Notes: a model not told the origin generated them from the letters alone. Numbered from the stretch's first letter, positions 34,850 to 48,670 are shown. The stretch: 64,000 nt of DNA from Allium sativum (GCA_030737875.1 CM060922.1:227954335-228018334), one strand, 5' to 3'. Numbers and translations are program-made.

Positions 34850-36630
34850 AATGTTTTGTTCAGGTTTAATGCTGAATTATTCTTGGTGAATTTGAAACTT
34901 CTACACTATCATAATAGCCGATACATACTTTTATTCTTTGCAGCAGATCATGAGGGTCTTACGCATAGAAATTTATCACTAATGCTAATTGCAACCATTT
35001 GCTAAAATTCTATATGAAATAACTAGTGAATTTGACTCAAGGACGAAGTCAAGATTTCAACAGCAAAAGGAAACAAATTCATCAAAGTATGGCAATTTTT
35101 ATCATTGACATTTTAGGTTCGATATGCTTTTAGAAGTTTTCGATATTTCTATTGTAACAATTGGAATTTATGTAAAAGATCAACGTGTATCTATTTTTTG
35201 GCTTGTTGTTTGATTTTGTAACTTCAAATAGACTTTTAGTTGCTTTGTTTATATGCGAATAACATGCGAATATTTATGTTGTGTTTTGATTCAATATTAT
35301 GTGATTTATATATCGAAATACTAATTTTTGGTTTTTAGTTATTTGTGATATATACTTTAAAATTTTGAATTATCTTACCTTTTATTTCAAAATTCGAACT
35401 CAAAAGCCAAAAAGCTATTATGAAAATGTGTTTTTCCCCGTATTGACTTTTTATCTTTTTGACTTATAAGTCGTTACTTATACAAACTTTTTGACTTTTT
35501 AACTTCTTAAAAGAAAAATCTCTTTTCATATGTATAAGTACTTCTGCTTTGAGTTGCCAAACGGGCCCTAAGTCGGAAATCAAAGTGAGACGGTAAGAAA
35601 TACGTACATTTTTAATTTATGAAACATGATATTGCTTCTACTTGAAATAGGAGGCAAATGTAAGCAAATTATGGTGAGATTCTTATATGCATGAAATCAT
35701 TTATTACTATTTATGAATCCAAGATTGGAAGGTCTTTATCAACAGATGGTTTTTACTTTCTTATCAATTGACCACAAAACCTTCTTTTTAAGTTGGAAAC
35801 TAAAATAACACAGTAAGAAATGCATAATTTTTGAATATACAAAACAAAATATTGGTATTACATGAAACATGAGGTAAATATAAGTAGATTACCAAACCAA
35901 CTTTCAATCTCTAAGATCAGACTGGTGGAAGCTTCAATATAATGTAGGATTTGAATTAGAGATGATGACGAAGGATTAGCTTGCGTACAAAGGATTATCT
36001 TGCGCACATGTTACAAAGGATTGACATTAAACTTGAAGAAAACATTTATTGGGTCAAAGTAAAGCTATGTTTTCAAGAATGCAACTTACATTTCCATATA
36101 CGAAAAAAGACAAAATTATTCAAATATCATCAAAAATTATATACTAAAAACATATTCTGTTTGCCATAAAAGACTGCTTTTTTATTTTATAGTGTTTTAT
36201 GGAGCAATTTGAGAAGTCGCTTCATTCAACTTCGTTTTTTAAGGATTATGGAAAGTAGTGAAAATAAAATATGATTGAAAGTTGATTCATCATATAAATA
36301 AAATTATAGGAAAAATTATTAACGGATAAAATGTAAATTTAAACCATCTAATACTCTAGTTCAAAAAAATGACTTTATCGTATTAAAAAGGTTAAAAAGG
36401 GTGTTTAAAAGATATTCAATATATCAATTGCCTTTTTAATTCATGATTGTCGAGCAATGTAGTGATTAAGCACTTAACCATCTATTCAAAGAGGTAGAAA
36501 AACATTAAAGGAAAACATGATAATTCCTTAATAAGTAAAGAAATCACTTTAAATATTATACTGATATATGCTTGCTGGAAGGCTAAACTATTTATAGATG
36601 TTAAAAGAAGTTGTGTAGGAAAACCTTCAA
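34850..36630. other. AT-rich intergenic DNA with a MITE-like end
   Basis: No gene was recognised. A block at about 35398-35571 ends 'gttgccaaacgggcccta', the complement of the TAGGGCCCGTTTGGC end shared by many plant MITEs, and contains 'gacttataagtc' palindromes. No matching left end was found, so it is probably a MITE fragment. Confidence 0.4.
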
Positions 36631-37075
36631 AAGTTACCTCTTGTTACCATGCTTCATGTCGATTTCATCTTAGTATCAGCTTACTTCACAGCAGGTTTTT
36701 TGCAATTTTTTTATCATCAGATTCTACACAATATGGAAAGAACAAATAACGGAGATGTTTAACAAATATCAGTTTTCAAAGCCAAATCCGAATATGAAAT
36801 CAGACCTGTGATTAGAGCGAGCTATAACAATTTCAGATTATTTTATGGTATTATCAGCTAAACTATGAAAAAAAAGGTTACCAAATTCATCAGAAGTTAC
36901 CTCTTAGTAGCGTGCTTCATGTCAATTTCACATCAGTATTGGTTCTTCACACTTGGTTTCATGCATTTTCTATCATCAGATTCCGCTTAATATGGAAAGA
37001 AAAAATAACGAATGATAATTTACCAAATATCAATTTTTCAAAACCAAATACAAATCTGACCATATGATTTGGTTA
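36631..37075. repeat. Tandem duplication, 263-bp offset
   Basis: 'aagttacctctt' followed by 'gcttcatgtc', 'atcatcagattc' and 'aatatggaaaga' occurs in the same order at 36631-36815 and 36894-37072. The copies are about 75-80% alike. No terminal motifs were seen. Confidence 0.6.
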
Positions 37076-37800
37076 ACTTTGCTTGCTTTGTTTAACGCAT
37101 AGAATGTCACTTTTCTGCCTTCATAGCTCGTAACCGAGTATAGAAGCAAATATATCATAATTTTTAGCATCTATCAGTTTCATTCTCTTTAATGAATGTA
37201 AAACAAACTTTCTATTATGACATGCAAGCTCAGAAAAGTAGGTTCCAATTTCCAAAAGGAGGTAGTCTATATGTACATGGTGACAAAGAATCAAGTGAAA
37301 TAGAATACTGGATGACTATAATTACTGGTGACGTAGAAATGGATAAACATAGTTTGGACATTGCATGTGTAACACCCTGCATTTTAAATATAATTAAAAA
37401 TGAGATAAATGTATATATGCATGGATATTTAAAGGAAAGATTAAATAATATTAATGTAATTGCATGTAAGAAGTTTATGTAGTGAAATAAAGAAAAAGAT
37501 TAATAAAGAAATTACATGCAATATTTGAAATAAGAAGAAATACAGTGAAATGCGAAGAAATACATGCGAACATTTAAAAAGAAATAAAAAGGAAAATTTT
37601 AAGAGACTCTAGAATTTGGTCATGAAATTAGCGTTATTACGTTCGTGGCGATTTTCTGGTCAATTTAGACCTATAGTTTGTAGAAAACTGATTTAAAACG
37701 AAGAAGTTATCCTTAATTTAAGAAATGCAACAAAACATGAAAAAGAGCAATGGGAAAAGAATAATATGTAGCTTGGTCCTAAGTCTTGTTAAAAAAAGAT

Positions 37801-37889
37801 TTAGTAGCTCATTTGGTTAATACATGGGACTTGTACATAAGAGGTTATGAGTTCAATTCCCACCAGTGCCATATATTTTTGTTTTTTTT
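37801..37889 (+). mobile_element. tRNA-derived SINE head (candidate)
   Basis: The segment has an A-box-like TAGCTCATTTGG (37805-37816) and a B-box-like AGTTCAATTCC (37850-37860), 33 bases apart, then a T-rich tail (37875-37889). The acceptor stem does not pair and the T stem pairs poorly, so it is not a working tRNA gene. The polymerase III boxes suggest a SINE or a decayed tRNA pseudogene. No target duplication was found. Confidence 0.45.
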
Positions 37890-38812
37890 AAGGAGCAGCT
37901 AAATAGTGGCTTAGCAAATTGGTTCAGTGCAAAAGGGGATAAGTTAATTGGAGGTTTAATTGAAAGAATGGAAATAAACCATTAACTGATTAAGGAAGAT
38001 AATTTCCAAATAAAATAGACAATTGTTCACATATAAAAATTAGTATAAGAGATGGATGCGTATGAACATGATTCAAATATGAAGTTGCGCGAATATAGAG
38101 ACAAACAAAAAGGGGGCATATATGTATACATGTTATTTGAATTTAATGCAATAAGGAAAAGAGGATATGTGAAATTATTGCATTAAATAAATGGATGATG
38201 CATGAACCTGAATAAAAATAAATTAATGTGATGCAAATAAAAGAAAGAAAATATGGAATGCAAAACATGTCAAATGTGCGATTAAAGCATGCGTAGAAAA
38301 AGGTTGTAAACATTAAAATGGAGCAATTAAATGTGAAGGGGATCAACTTTTGAAATTTAAACGTTCAAAAAGTAAACTAATAAGGCCATAAGCAAGCCAC
38401 AATTAGAGGAAGGTTAATGCTATTAAATAACATTCAAATCAGAGACGCATGCACATGTGATTAGATGTAAATAAATAAAAGAAAATGGTTTAAGGACATG
38501 CGGTTTCTTTTCAAAAAGAGTAGATAAAAAAAGAAAGAAATCAATTAATTGATTAGGAGAAGAATATAGCAAATAAAGGTTCACGTATAAGTGCAAATAA
38601 ATAAATAATTGAATGCATGAAGGAAAGAGGTTGCTATACGTTAAAAATAGTATGTAATGCATTAATTAGAAAGAAATAAAGAGGTTTTTTTTATTTAAAG
38701 GAGCACTAAGTGTGAAAAGGGTTGTTCTGGATGGTTCTTTTCTAGGGTGAGGTGGACGATTTATTTTATTTAATCCTAAGGTCCTAGTTGCTCTAACCCA
38801 CCTATAAAAGAA

Positions 38813-38820
38813 TACCTAAC
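38813..38820 (+). promoter_or_regulatory. LTR TATA box (plus-strand gypsy LTR)
   Basis: TATAAAAG lies about 1435 bp into the LTR, followed by 'aataccta-acctaaccc'. This resembles the context of the minus-strand TATATAAAC boxes in the related LTRs at 55165 and 61044. Confidence 0.5.
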
Positions 38821-39795
38821 CTAACCCTAATATCATTCTATCTCTTATAAGACGCCCCCATGCCACCAAACTTCAACCCAACATTGCCGCCGCCTCTAAA
38901 CTCTAAATTAAATTACAAGTTCTTCATCAATTTTGGAGTTTGATCAAATCAAGTAGCAAGTTTCTTCAACAACAATTCACGTTCTGCGTCAATAATCAAA
39001 TAAGAAGCCTAAACCAACGTTCTACCTCAACAACCAATTGTTTATTTCTCCAATCCAGTCAAGATGAGTGTTTTAAAATACAGTTTTTGTATAATTGTAC
39101 TTCTATCGTTTGCCATTCCCCATAATGAATATGATGATAATTTAATAAGATTAGTTATTTCATTTATGCTTACGATTGTGTTCTCTCCTTTTTATTCTTT
39201 CTCCTTTTTATTTTAATAGTTAGGCTATCTCGAGCCAGCATCTATCATGAATTTATGCGTTGTAAACGAGAACGAGAAAGTAAAAGGGAAAAAGGGGTTG
39301 TTTGGGCATAATATGGGTTGGAAGGATTTATGTATGATTTGAATATAATTATGGACATAATTGTATGGTAGTTTTAAATTTATGTAGTTTGGCATGATTG
39401 AAATTGGATATGGAATTAGTGCAATTTAATATTAACAACATGTAATTGGATAACATGGATTGGTGAAATTTATTGGTAAGATAAGCCTAAAAGGTGAATT
39501 AGGTTATATGTATGAACATGGGAACATTGGGAAATATATTGGAAAAATATTGATTTTATGAACTTGAGTATTATTGGATATTTTGGATAATTGGAATATA
39601 AAAGAAATTGGCATATTTGGGTATGGATTGCATGGAATTGATGAAATTGCCTATAATTGGAAATTTGTAATTAAGGCTAATTAATATGTAATTAGTGACA
39701 AGTTGGAATAGGCAAAATTGTAAACATGACTATATGTTGAATTGGAAAGACATAACATGAAAATTGGGATTTGGGTGAAATACGATGTTAATGAA

Positions 39796-40013
39796 CCTCT
39801 GACACGAGGTTAGGCGCAATTGTGGTATAAGATTGCCCGGAACCGCCCGGCAAATCCAGCTGCCACAATTGGACATCTAATGTGAGAGGTCAAGGGCATG
39901 AATTGTAGGCGTAACGGTTGGTGACACGAGGTTAGACCCGCTTTGTGGTGTAAGACTACCCGGAACCGCCCGGCAAATCCAGCAACCACAAAGTGTTCGG
40001 TCTAATGTGGGAG
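39796..40013 (+). repeat. Two tandem hairpin units with covarying stems
   Basis: Unit 1 (39817-39871) has stem CAATTGTGG/CCACAATTG. Unit 2 (39941-39993) has stem CTTTGTGGT/ACCACAAAG. Both enclose the invariant core CCCGGAACCGCCCGG followed by 'caaatccag'. Outer stems also pair: ACCTCT with AGAGGT in unit 1, and TTAGACC with GGTCTAA in unit 2. The same paired motif occurs twice in the LTRs at 54154-54328 and 59305-59467. Confidence 0.8.
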
Positions 40014-41989
40014 GTCATGCACCGTTCGTCATAATGAATGAATTAAGGAATACTAACCATAATAAGACATGTGTGTGACGACCCCAAAACCCCGTACGAC
40101 GGTGTCAAGGGTAATCTTTGGAATATAACACATAAACAGTAACAGCTGAACAGAAATAAATAAATACATCAGATAATGTACAAATAATACACTGGATAAA
40201 TATAATCATCAGAGTTACACAGTATACAGGATCATACTTAGTACAAAATACATTTCAGCTATACATAAATGTCTACAGCGGAAAACAAACATAATATGTA
40301 CAACAGGAGATGGACAACATAAAAAGAGATAAATGATAGAATCCATCATCAGCTCCAGCTATCCAGAAAGAGCCTGCTAAAACCTGAATACAAGGCTGCC
40401 CATGTAGAAAGAGAGGCACCCGAGTTTGTAAGTGAAACAAACTACGAGTCAGTCATGGGACTGGTATGAGAAATCTACTTAACACATTCTAATATATGGC
40501 CAATCACAGGACCACACCACTTTCGCGGAACGGGTTTACTCCATTGGATTGCCAGTGCTTTAAAACAAGTAAATCTTTTAAACATCGCAATGCTCTTTAT
40601 AAAAATGAAGCCATTATAAGACACAGTTCCCATCACACAACGCAACGCAAACCGGAGGATAGAGTTTTTACCTTATAATGGCCAAAATATGCTTGATACG
40701 AATAAACCAAAAGCATTTGATATTATTACTAGTGTTTATATGTTTCAAAAACAATTTCAAATCATAAGTATCAATCATAGACGGCATTAATGCCCCATAC
40801 CACTATGTCGCCATATATAGGTATACAATCAAAACCGCAAAGTCACGTATTTGGAAATTGGATTTCTGTCATGAACCGAGGCAAGGGATCGTCCCCACAG
40901 AATTCGACACGCTCTAGCCTACCCCTCAGGCAAGCGCGCAGGCAAGCCTTGGATCGTCAGGGATGGTCCACTGATGTGGATTATTATGCCTGAACACTGC
41001 GTTTCCCCGCCCTTTGGGGCGTAAATGAGCCAAATGACTCCATCGGCTCCACATAGTCACCGATATATCCGAGGCGCCTCGCAACAACAACAACCACACA
41101 GGTGAAAATAATATAAATTTCAGGGCTGGTAGGTCACTGACACCACCCTAGCTAGAAGGAAACGCATGCCCTCCCTGAGGTCCTCTCCTGTTTCTGGTTC
41201 ATACCGAGGTGTGAGGCTCGCGAATTCACGTTATACACAAAGCTATGCCACACAGGCCGTGCTTTGATCATCAACCACAAGACTTTGCTTTTCAACAGAA
41301 GCCTTGATCATCTGCCACTTAGGCATGCCACACAGGCAATTCACTCCATGCGACTGTTTTCTATCGATATATAACCTCTGAGCTCGTGCGTCTCAGAGAA
41401 GGGCGTTAAGCAAGAGAATAAATTCTCCGCCGCCAAACAGATATATATTAAATAGAGATCGATCAGCACAGAAAAAAATCCAATGTCAGACACACAGTCC
41501 ATATACAAGTTCGTTCTGGGTCTGAACGAAACCGGAGGCACTATATACCCCACATATCCATCGATCTCCACGTACGTCTGGACGATCACCACTTATTATC
41601 TATATTTCGGGATGCCTCCCAATCAAGACATCAGTTATCATCCAACTGAGGTGAAGATCTCCGGTCTTCAACCACCGTCTTCATCATCGACTTCTTATCG
41701 CCGATCAATTATTTAAAATGAGATTTAACTCGGCCTTTTCAAATAATTCACATATATTTAGAATTTAAATCAATTCATTTCAATGGTTAAATTATTCGAC
41801 ATCAATAATTCTTGTTTTTAAATGAAATTTTCATGCCAAACACATTCAACCATCAAATATCCAATAAACCGGGTAAATTCGGTTTATTTCCATTCCATAT
41901 CGTTTATAATATTTTATAATGATTTATCGCTATTTTTATTCATTTAAAAATAGCCAATTCATTCTAACGACGCTTCAGGCCATAACGCG

Positions 41990-42480
41990 GCCGTGGCGCT
42001 GTTTTTCTTCAGATTTGATTTACACATATCTGAAAATCTAATCGTTGGATCTTCACAAATTTTATATCATTAGAAAGATCTTTTCAAAACGAATCCAATG
42101 GTTTCAGTTTCGGGAAAATCTGAAGGTCGGATCTCCCGGTACACTCGTTTGAAGTTTCGATTTCAAAATACGAACTACAACGTCGTTATTCGATTTAATT
42201 TAATTATATTTTTATATATATATATATAGATAAAATCGATTCTGTCGCTGTTATTCTTCATATTTGAATTAAACATTCCAGACAATCCAACCGTTGGATC
42301 TTCACAAAGTGGGTGTCGTTGGAAAGATATTTCCAAAGCGAACCCAACGGTTTCGGTTTCGGGAAAATCCGATGGTCGGATCTGCCGCACTAATCGTTTG
42401 AAATCACGGTTTCAAAACACGAACTGCAGCTTCGTTATTCATTTTATTTTAATTATATATATATATATATAAATATAATT
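41990..42480. repeat. Tandem duplication of ~249 bp inside the LTR
   Basis: 'cgttggatcttcac' occurs at 42043 and 42292. Each is followed by 'gaaagat', 'aatggtttcagtttcggg' (or 'aacggtttcggtttcggg') and 'ggtcggatct', then a TA microsatellite. The two units differ at roughly one base in six. Related single-copy sequence occurs in the other family A LTR near 23320-23490. Confidence 0.7.
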
Positions 42481-42529
42481 CATTCTTCGATTTCAAAACT
42501 ATATTCATTTCACATATTTGATAAAAATG

Positions 42530-42910
42530 ATATTTTTAACATCAAAAATATTTATTCAACATATGAATATTTTTAGCACTTCATATTCACAATAAAAATG
42601 TAGATTTTTATTGTTCAACCTATTTATTCAATACATGAATGTTTTTTACTTCACACATACGATAAAAATATGATTTTTATCGTTCTAGTCCTTTATTCAA
42701 CACGTGAATATTTTCTATAGTTGATATACCTAATAAAAATGTTATTTTTATTGTAAAACAATTTATTTCAAAACAAAATTATTTTATATAGTTTATATAT
42801 AAGGGGAAAATGTTATTTTTGGTGTTAAAACAATTTATTTAAAACACTAATATTTTATATAGTCTATATATATGATAAAAATGTTGTTTTTATTTTTCAA
42901 AGAATTTATT
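42530..42910. repeat. AT-rich minisatellite, ~75-bp units
   Basis: Blocks with 'aataaaaatgt-atttttattgt' and 'tttattcaa-acatgaatattt' repeat about five times. The core is nearly palindromic. Its position in the LTR parallels the array at 24545-24800. Confidence 0.55.
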
Positions 42911-44996
42911 CAATACACGAACTCCATTCAACACATGAATTTATTTCAACATCCAACATATGAATTTGATTTCAACATTCAACACATGAATTTAAATCAA
43001 ACACAGAAATATTTCAGAAAATTTCGGCAACATAACAGAACGGTAGTTAAAACCGGGACTGTCCCTAGTATGGCTCCTCGCTCTACCTTAAAGCCTCGCA
43101 GCTTTTCACAATGGGGATTTTCAATATCTAGTTCGTACGCAGACGAATTTTCCCATATACTAATCCTATTGGGATTTCAACCATAATCAATTATTTCACA
43201 CCAACTATTCATGATATTCACCAAATTTTCACATCAACCAATAATCCAAACAATATCACAACCAATATATATTGTCCATGGTCTGTGGACGAGGGGAGTG
43301 TGTGTATATATATATATATATACGTATATAACTATATTTCGATTTCATTTCAGTATCATTTCAATTTATTTCAACTCACATATCATCTTTACAACGCATA
43401 TATAACTTATACATCGAACATACAACTTATACAACGCTTATACATGTGGTGTACAATGCTTATATAACTCATACTTCGACTATATAATTTATACATCGTT
43501 ATTTCCATATCGTTTATAATTCAGAAATCTCACATTGGGTTCCACTCCACCAAAAAATGTAGAAGGCTCAGAAAAATATGCGGTCTCTTCTAGAATGTAG
43601 AAGACGTCCACACGAGTCCACTGTCTCTTGTTTCACAGAATTTCGTCAACAAATGAAAAAGATATGATTTTTACAAGTTTGTAATGGTTTTAAAGTGTTA
43701 AAACTGTTTTAAATTAACAAAGCCGATTACCTTAGCAAATTAATCGAAACTAGGTTTTAGATTTTCAGCAAATCCATGTAACAAGGCGAGGATCGGGTGA
43801 TGCAGCGTTAAAGAGGATGGAGAAGGCTCCCCGGCGCCACCCACGATGGTATGATCGACGGTTCACAGAGGTCACGGTGGCGGCTGAAACCCGGTGAATT
43901 CACGAGCTCGATTCGCGTTCAATACTCGAGGAAAAATTGTGCAACTGGTATGGATTGAAAGCTCTTTCGGAGATCTTCGAAACGGATCCAGAATTTCACG
44001 ATTTCGTTGAGAAATGAAAGAGAAATCAAGGAAAGAAGTTTTCAAGCTTTTTTCGCCTGCGCCTGGGTGTCGGGGAGAGAGAACGATGAAGTGGAAGGTT
44101 CAGATTGGCCGGCCCCTTATATTTTAAATTTATATATTTTTATAAAATCCGAAAATACCCCTTGTCACATACGAACTCCAATCCAAACCCAACGACTATC
44201 GTCCCTAGCTAAATACCCCCATTCCGAACACAACGGGATATGTTTCGTAGGCCCATTCGATTGTTACAGTCAGTTTTTCTTCAAATTAAAATATAAAACA
44301 TTCAATATTTGATTTGAACGTACATTTCAATTTTCCGGGGCCACATATTGATTTAAAAATTCCCAAAAAAATAAATCTAGCTATGTTTTGACGATACGGT
44401 CCCAACAAAACTAGTTTCGTCGAATTCTGAGCCCGTTTGAAAAATGGCCCTTTTCTGGTCGATCCAAATTAACAGAAATCGACCAAACACATTTTCCTTT
44501 GCCACGCTCACATACTAACTTCAAAAATTATGAAATTTTAAACCTAGCAATAATTTGACATCCCGGATCCAACAAAAGTGGTTTCGTCGAATTCTGAAGT
44601 CGTTTGCAAAATGGCTATTTTCACGGGCTATATAAACTCCATAGCGACCTTTCTGAAAATTCATTTGGCCATAACTTTTGATTCCCGCTATGAAACTTCG
44701 ATTTTTCAGATTCGTTAGAAAGATATTCACTAACAGATTTAAATATTTTTGGTTTCACTAAAATCCGTTTTGTTTTGCCCCCGGTACAGTCAGTCAAAGT
44801 TTGGATTAAAATTTTGAAACTACCGCGCCATTTCAGGCCTTGTTTATAATTAAAAATAATTATATTCATTTTCAAACATCAATTCAAACACACTTTTCGT
44901 CGTTATTATTTAAAATATTTATTTTAAATATTTAAAATTCACTAAAATAACCAAATTAAAAATTATAAATTGGCGCAGATTTTACGGGTTGTTACA

Positions 44997-45009
44997 ATCT
45001 CCCCCACTT
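44997..45009 (-). other. Polypurine tract of element A
   Basis: The minus strand reads AAGTGGGGGAGAT directly before the 3' LTR, the plus-strand priming site used in reverse transcription. It is preceded by the 'TTTCGAGGACGAAAAG' block typical of this group. Confidence 0.85.
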
Positions 45010-45669
45010 AAAACTTTTCGTCCTCGAAAAGGAACAGAGTCTAAAGTTGTTTAATTAACCAACTATACTTTCAATCTGGCTTTCATCCTCCAATTTTTCA
45101 GTTTCTAAGAATTCTCAAATTCTTCAAAAATTTGGCTAACACCCTAAATTTTCGAAAATTTCGCCATAACCTCCTTTGTACGGGGGACTTCGGGATATTT
45201 CAAATAGCCTCCCATGGCCCTCACCAATCCAAAAGAAAAGGAAAAAGCCAAGCGGCTAGCCAATCGGATCATAAAATCATCAAATCCCAAGAAATACAAT
45301 AAACGTGTGCCTATTTGTCGGGCAAACAATTTTATTCCTTTGCTTAGCTGTTCATCCATAACCTGTTCACACATATATAATGCACATGTATACATTTCTA
45401 TCTATTTTCAATTCAGTTCAATATTTGTTCAATTTTGCTAAATGGTTCAAAATTCTAATTAATCAACCAAAAATCAAACAACACAACCAGCAACCCATTT
45501 GTTTGTTAACTTTCAAAAACATACTAATTAATTCACATACTCTTTTGAAATCATTCAGGCTATATAATTAAAAGTTATACATCCATGAAAAGAAAACAAT
45601 GACAAAGTAGAGAACATAATGGAAATTTCAAAATATGGTAAATGTACCTTGCACTAGAGTCAATTAAAG

Positions 45670-48600
45670 ATATCCACCCTGCAATTAGGATATGCTTCAT
45701 AATACTCTCTTCATTTTCCCAAGTACAATCTCGTGGATCTCCACTCCATTGCACTTTGGCTAAGTGAACCTTTCTTGTTCCTCAGTTCTTTTGTTTCTTT
45801 TCCAATAATCTTTATCGGCTCTCTTCTCACAGCCAATTCTAGAGTAATTTCTATATCCTGTTGTGCGGCTTCTTCCACAACTAAGTCCGGATCCTGTACA
45901 TTCTTTCTAAGTTGAGAAACGTGAAATACATCATGTACTCCAGACAACCAATCAGGTAATTGAACTCTATAAGCGAGAGTTCCAATCCATTCAAGAATAG
46001 GGAATGGACCAATAAATCTGGGCGCCAACTTCCTAGTCTTGCCAAATCGAATCACTCCTCTCATCGGAGAAACCCTTAGATACACATAATCACCAACAGA
46101 AAAAGACAAATCTCTTCTTCTTGAATCAGCATAGTTCTTCTGTTGGCTTTGAGCGGCGAGTAATCGTTTCTTAACGAAATCGACTTTATCCGCAGCTTCG
46201 CGAATCATATCTGGTCCCAATACAAGTCTATTGCCAGGTTCTACCCAACAAGCAGGAGATCGGCACGGTCTATTATACAATGCTTCAAATGGTGACATTG
46301 TCAGGCTCGCTTGGTAACTGTTGTTATATGAGAACTCAGCCAAATGCAAATGTTCTTCCCATGATCCACCAAAATCAAGAACACAAGCCCGCAATAAATC
46401 TTCTATAATACAATTCACCTTCTCAGTTTGACCATCTGTTTGAGGATTATAGGCGGTGCTTAGATTCAGCTTCGTTCCCAGTTCTACTTGAAATGCCTCC
46501 CAGAATTTGCTAGTAAATATCGAATCTCTATCACTATATATACTGATCGGCCCTCCATGTAGCGTAACAATTTCCTTGAAATAAATCTATACCAGACTTT
46601 GAGCAGTTTTATTGGATCTGACTGGTATAAAATGGGCGGTCGTGAAGCGATCTACGATCACCCAAATACTGTCATTTCCTTTCCTAGTTCCGGGAAAACC
46701 ATCTATGAAGTCCATGGAAATATGTTCCCACTTCCAGCCTGGGATGTCCAGCGGTTGCAACAATCCCGCCAGTTTCTGTTGGTCGCTTTTGACTAGTTGG
46801 CAAGTAGAGCACCTGCTAACATATATTGAAACGTCCCTTTTCATAGCCTTCCACCAGAATGTTCGCTTGAGATCGTTATACATTTTGGTCACACCTGGAT
46901 GGATACTCAGCTTGGACTTGTGACATTCGTCTAACACTTCCCTTTTGAGCTCGGGGATGTCAGGAACACAAATCCTTCCTCTCAATCTTAGGATCCCATC
47001 ACTATCTATTTGAAAACCCGAGGGTTCGCCTTTCTGAATCCTTCTGATCATATCCTTAATAAAATTATCATCTTTCTGAAGAATAGATATTTTGTCAATC
47101 AAGGAAGTCGTAATAATAAAACTGGCGATTATTGCATTCTTTTGACTTAGTGCACCAGCCACAACATTGGCTTTTCCCGGAGTGTACAAAATCTCAAAAT
47201 CGTATGCTGCAAGAAATTCTTGCCAACGCTGCCGCCTCAGATTCAAGTCTTTCTGGGTGAACAGATACTTTAGCGACTGATGATCTGTAAATAGTTCGAA
47301 TTTTTCACCCAAAAGATAGTGCCTCCAAATTTTTAAAGCAAATACAATGGCTAACAACTCAAGATCATGAGTAACATATTTTTTCTCATGCGATTTCAGC
47401 TGACGGCTAGCATAAGCAACCACTTGACCTCTTTGCATTAATACTGCACCAAGGCCTTCTCTAGAGGCATCCGTCCAGACTTTCAATTCTTGATTGCCGT
47501 CGATAATCGTTAACACTGGAGCAGTTGTTAACCTTAATTTTAGCTTCTGAAAAGCCTCCTCGCATTCGGGAGTCCACTTGAATTTTGCGTGCTTCTTCGT
47601 AAGCTTTGTTAAGGAACTAGATATCCTCGAAAAATCTTTAACGAACTTCCAATAATAAATAGCCAATCCAAGAAAACTTCGAACTTCTGTGGGAGTACTA
47701 GGCTGCTTCCAATTTTGAATAGCGGTGATTTTACCGGGATCCACAGAAATTACTTCTTTTGATACAACGTGGCCAAGAAACTTGACTTCTTCTTGCCAGA
47801 ATATACATTTGGAAAGTTTGGCCTTTGAAACATTCTTTCGCAGAATTTCTAACCCTTGTTCCAAATGTTTCGCGTGCTCTCTCTGACTTAGAGAAGATCA
47901 ATATGTCATCAATGAAAACTAGAACAAATTTATTCAATACATCGCGGAATACTCGATTCATTAAATCCATAAAATAGGCAAGAGCGTTACATAAGCCGAA
48001 CGACATTACTAACCACTCATAAAACAAATCGGGACCTCTGAATGCTATCATAGGAACACACTCTTCGGTAATACGAAGCTGATGGAAGCCTGTAGCTAGG
48101 TCCATCCTTGAAAACACTTGTGCACCATTCAATCGATCCAGCAAATGATTAATCCGTAGCAATGGATATTTGTTCTTCAATGTCTGTTTATTCAAGTCAC
48201 GATAATCCACACATAGTCGAAGAGTACCGTCTGACTTTGGGACAAACACCACTGCTGCTCCCCAATCAGAGAAACTAGGCATGATCAAACCCTTCCATAC
48301 AAGTTGTCGAGTTTGATTATCTAATTCTTCTTTCTCCTTTAGAGTTATTCTCTGAATAGCGTGCACTACTGGCCTTGCATTCGGAATTAAAGCGATCTTG
48401 AAATCAATTTCTCTCTTCGGAGGTAAGGTCACAACTTCTTCGAACACATCTGCATAATTCCTGATGACAGTAATATCTTTTACGAGGTCCGGAATATTCT
48501 CTGTGACTACAGGGATATTTTCTATTTGAGCAGGAGAAACATCAAGAGCTGACCAAAAGTCTTTTCTATCTGAATTCGGACCTTCACATGGTGGTGATAT

Positions 48601-48670
48601 AATCCCCTGATTTAATCTTTTCCCTAACCACTCTCTCGGCACATTTAGCCTCAGCTTCATATTTGGTTAA
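45670..48670 (-). pseudogene. Element A pol: reverse transcriptase, RNase H, integrase
   Basis: 48660-47731 encodes the reverse transcriptase with '[11 protein letters not shown]', '[12 protein letters not shown]', '[10 protein letters not shown]' and the catalytic 'FIDDILIFS'. After a frame change, 47864-46590 gives the end of RT ('FLGHVVS', 'RSFLGL'), RNase H ('[15 protein letters not shown]', '[10 protein letters not shown]') and the integrase zinc region ('HPGVTKM' and 'CSTCQ') with the first catalytic Asp in 'MDFIDGFP'. A TAG at 46587-46589 breaks integrase. The frame then continues through 'YSDRDSIFTS' and 'QTDGQTE' to 45711, with 'VHDVFHVSQLRK' near the end. A further frame change leads into a chromodomain-like tail around 45680-45760. 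Stops and shifts make it inactive. Confidence 0.9.

Larger units (their letters stand above)
37378..40073 (+). mobile_element. Gypsy LTR, plus orientation, truncated by element A
   Basis: It starts TGTAACACCCTGC, like the TGTAACACCCCG start of the LTRs ending at 55672 and 61538 when these are read on the minus strand. Near 39796-40020 it carries the same paired hairpin motif as those LTRs, in opposite orientation. It ends abruptly at 40073 where element A begins. A tRNA-like SINE head lies inside it at 37801. The short plus-strand frame 37192-37482 crosses the LTR start and is spurious. Confidence 0.65.
40074..44996 (-). repeat. 3' LTR of element A, 4923 bp
   Basis: It starts TGTGACGACCCC and ends GGTTGTTACA (plus-strand reading), giving TG...CA ends. 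The polypurine tract abuts its right end. Internal features include a ~249-bp tandem duplication (41990-42480), an AT minisatellite (42530-42910), microsatellites near 42455 and 43303, and the small hairpin CAGTC-ATGG-GACTG (40450-40463). No coding capacity was recognised. Confidence 0.85.

Noticed and set aside
37192..37482. Plus-strand frame of 96 codons
   Set aside because: It crosses the TGTAACACCC start of a gypsy LTR, so it cannot be one conserved gene.
37797..37872. A tRNA gene
   Set aside because: A and B boxes are recognisable but the acceptor stem does not pair and the T stem is weak, so it was called a SINE head candidate instead.
45214..45571. Plus-strand frames between the polypurine tract and pol of element A
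   Set aside because: They lie in the antisense 3' region of a gypsy element and have no recognisable domain.
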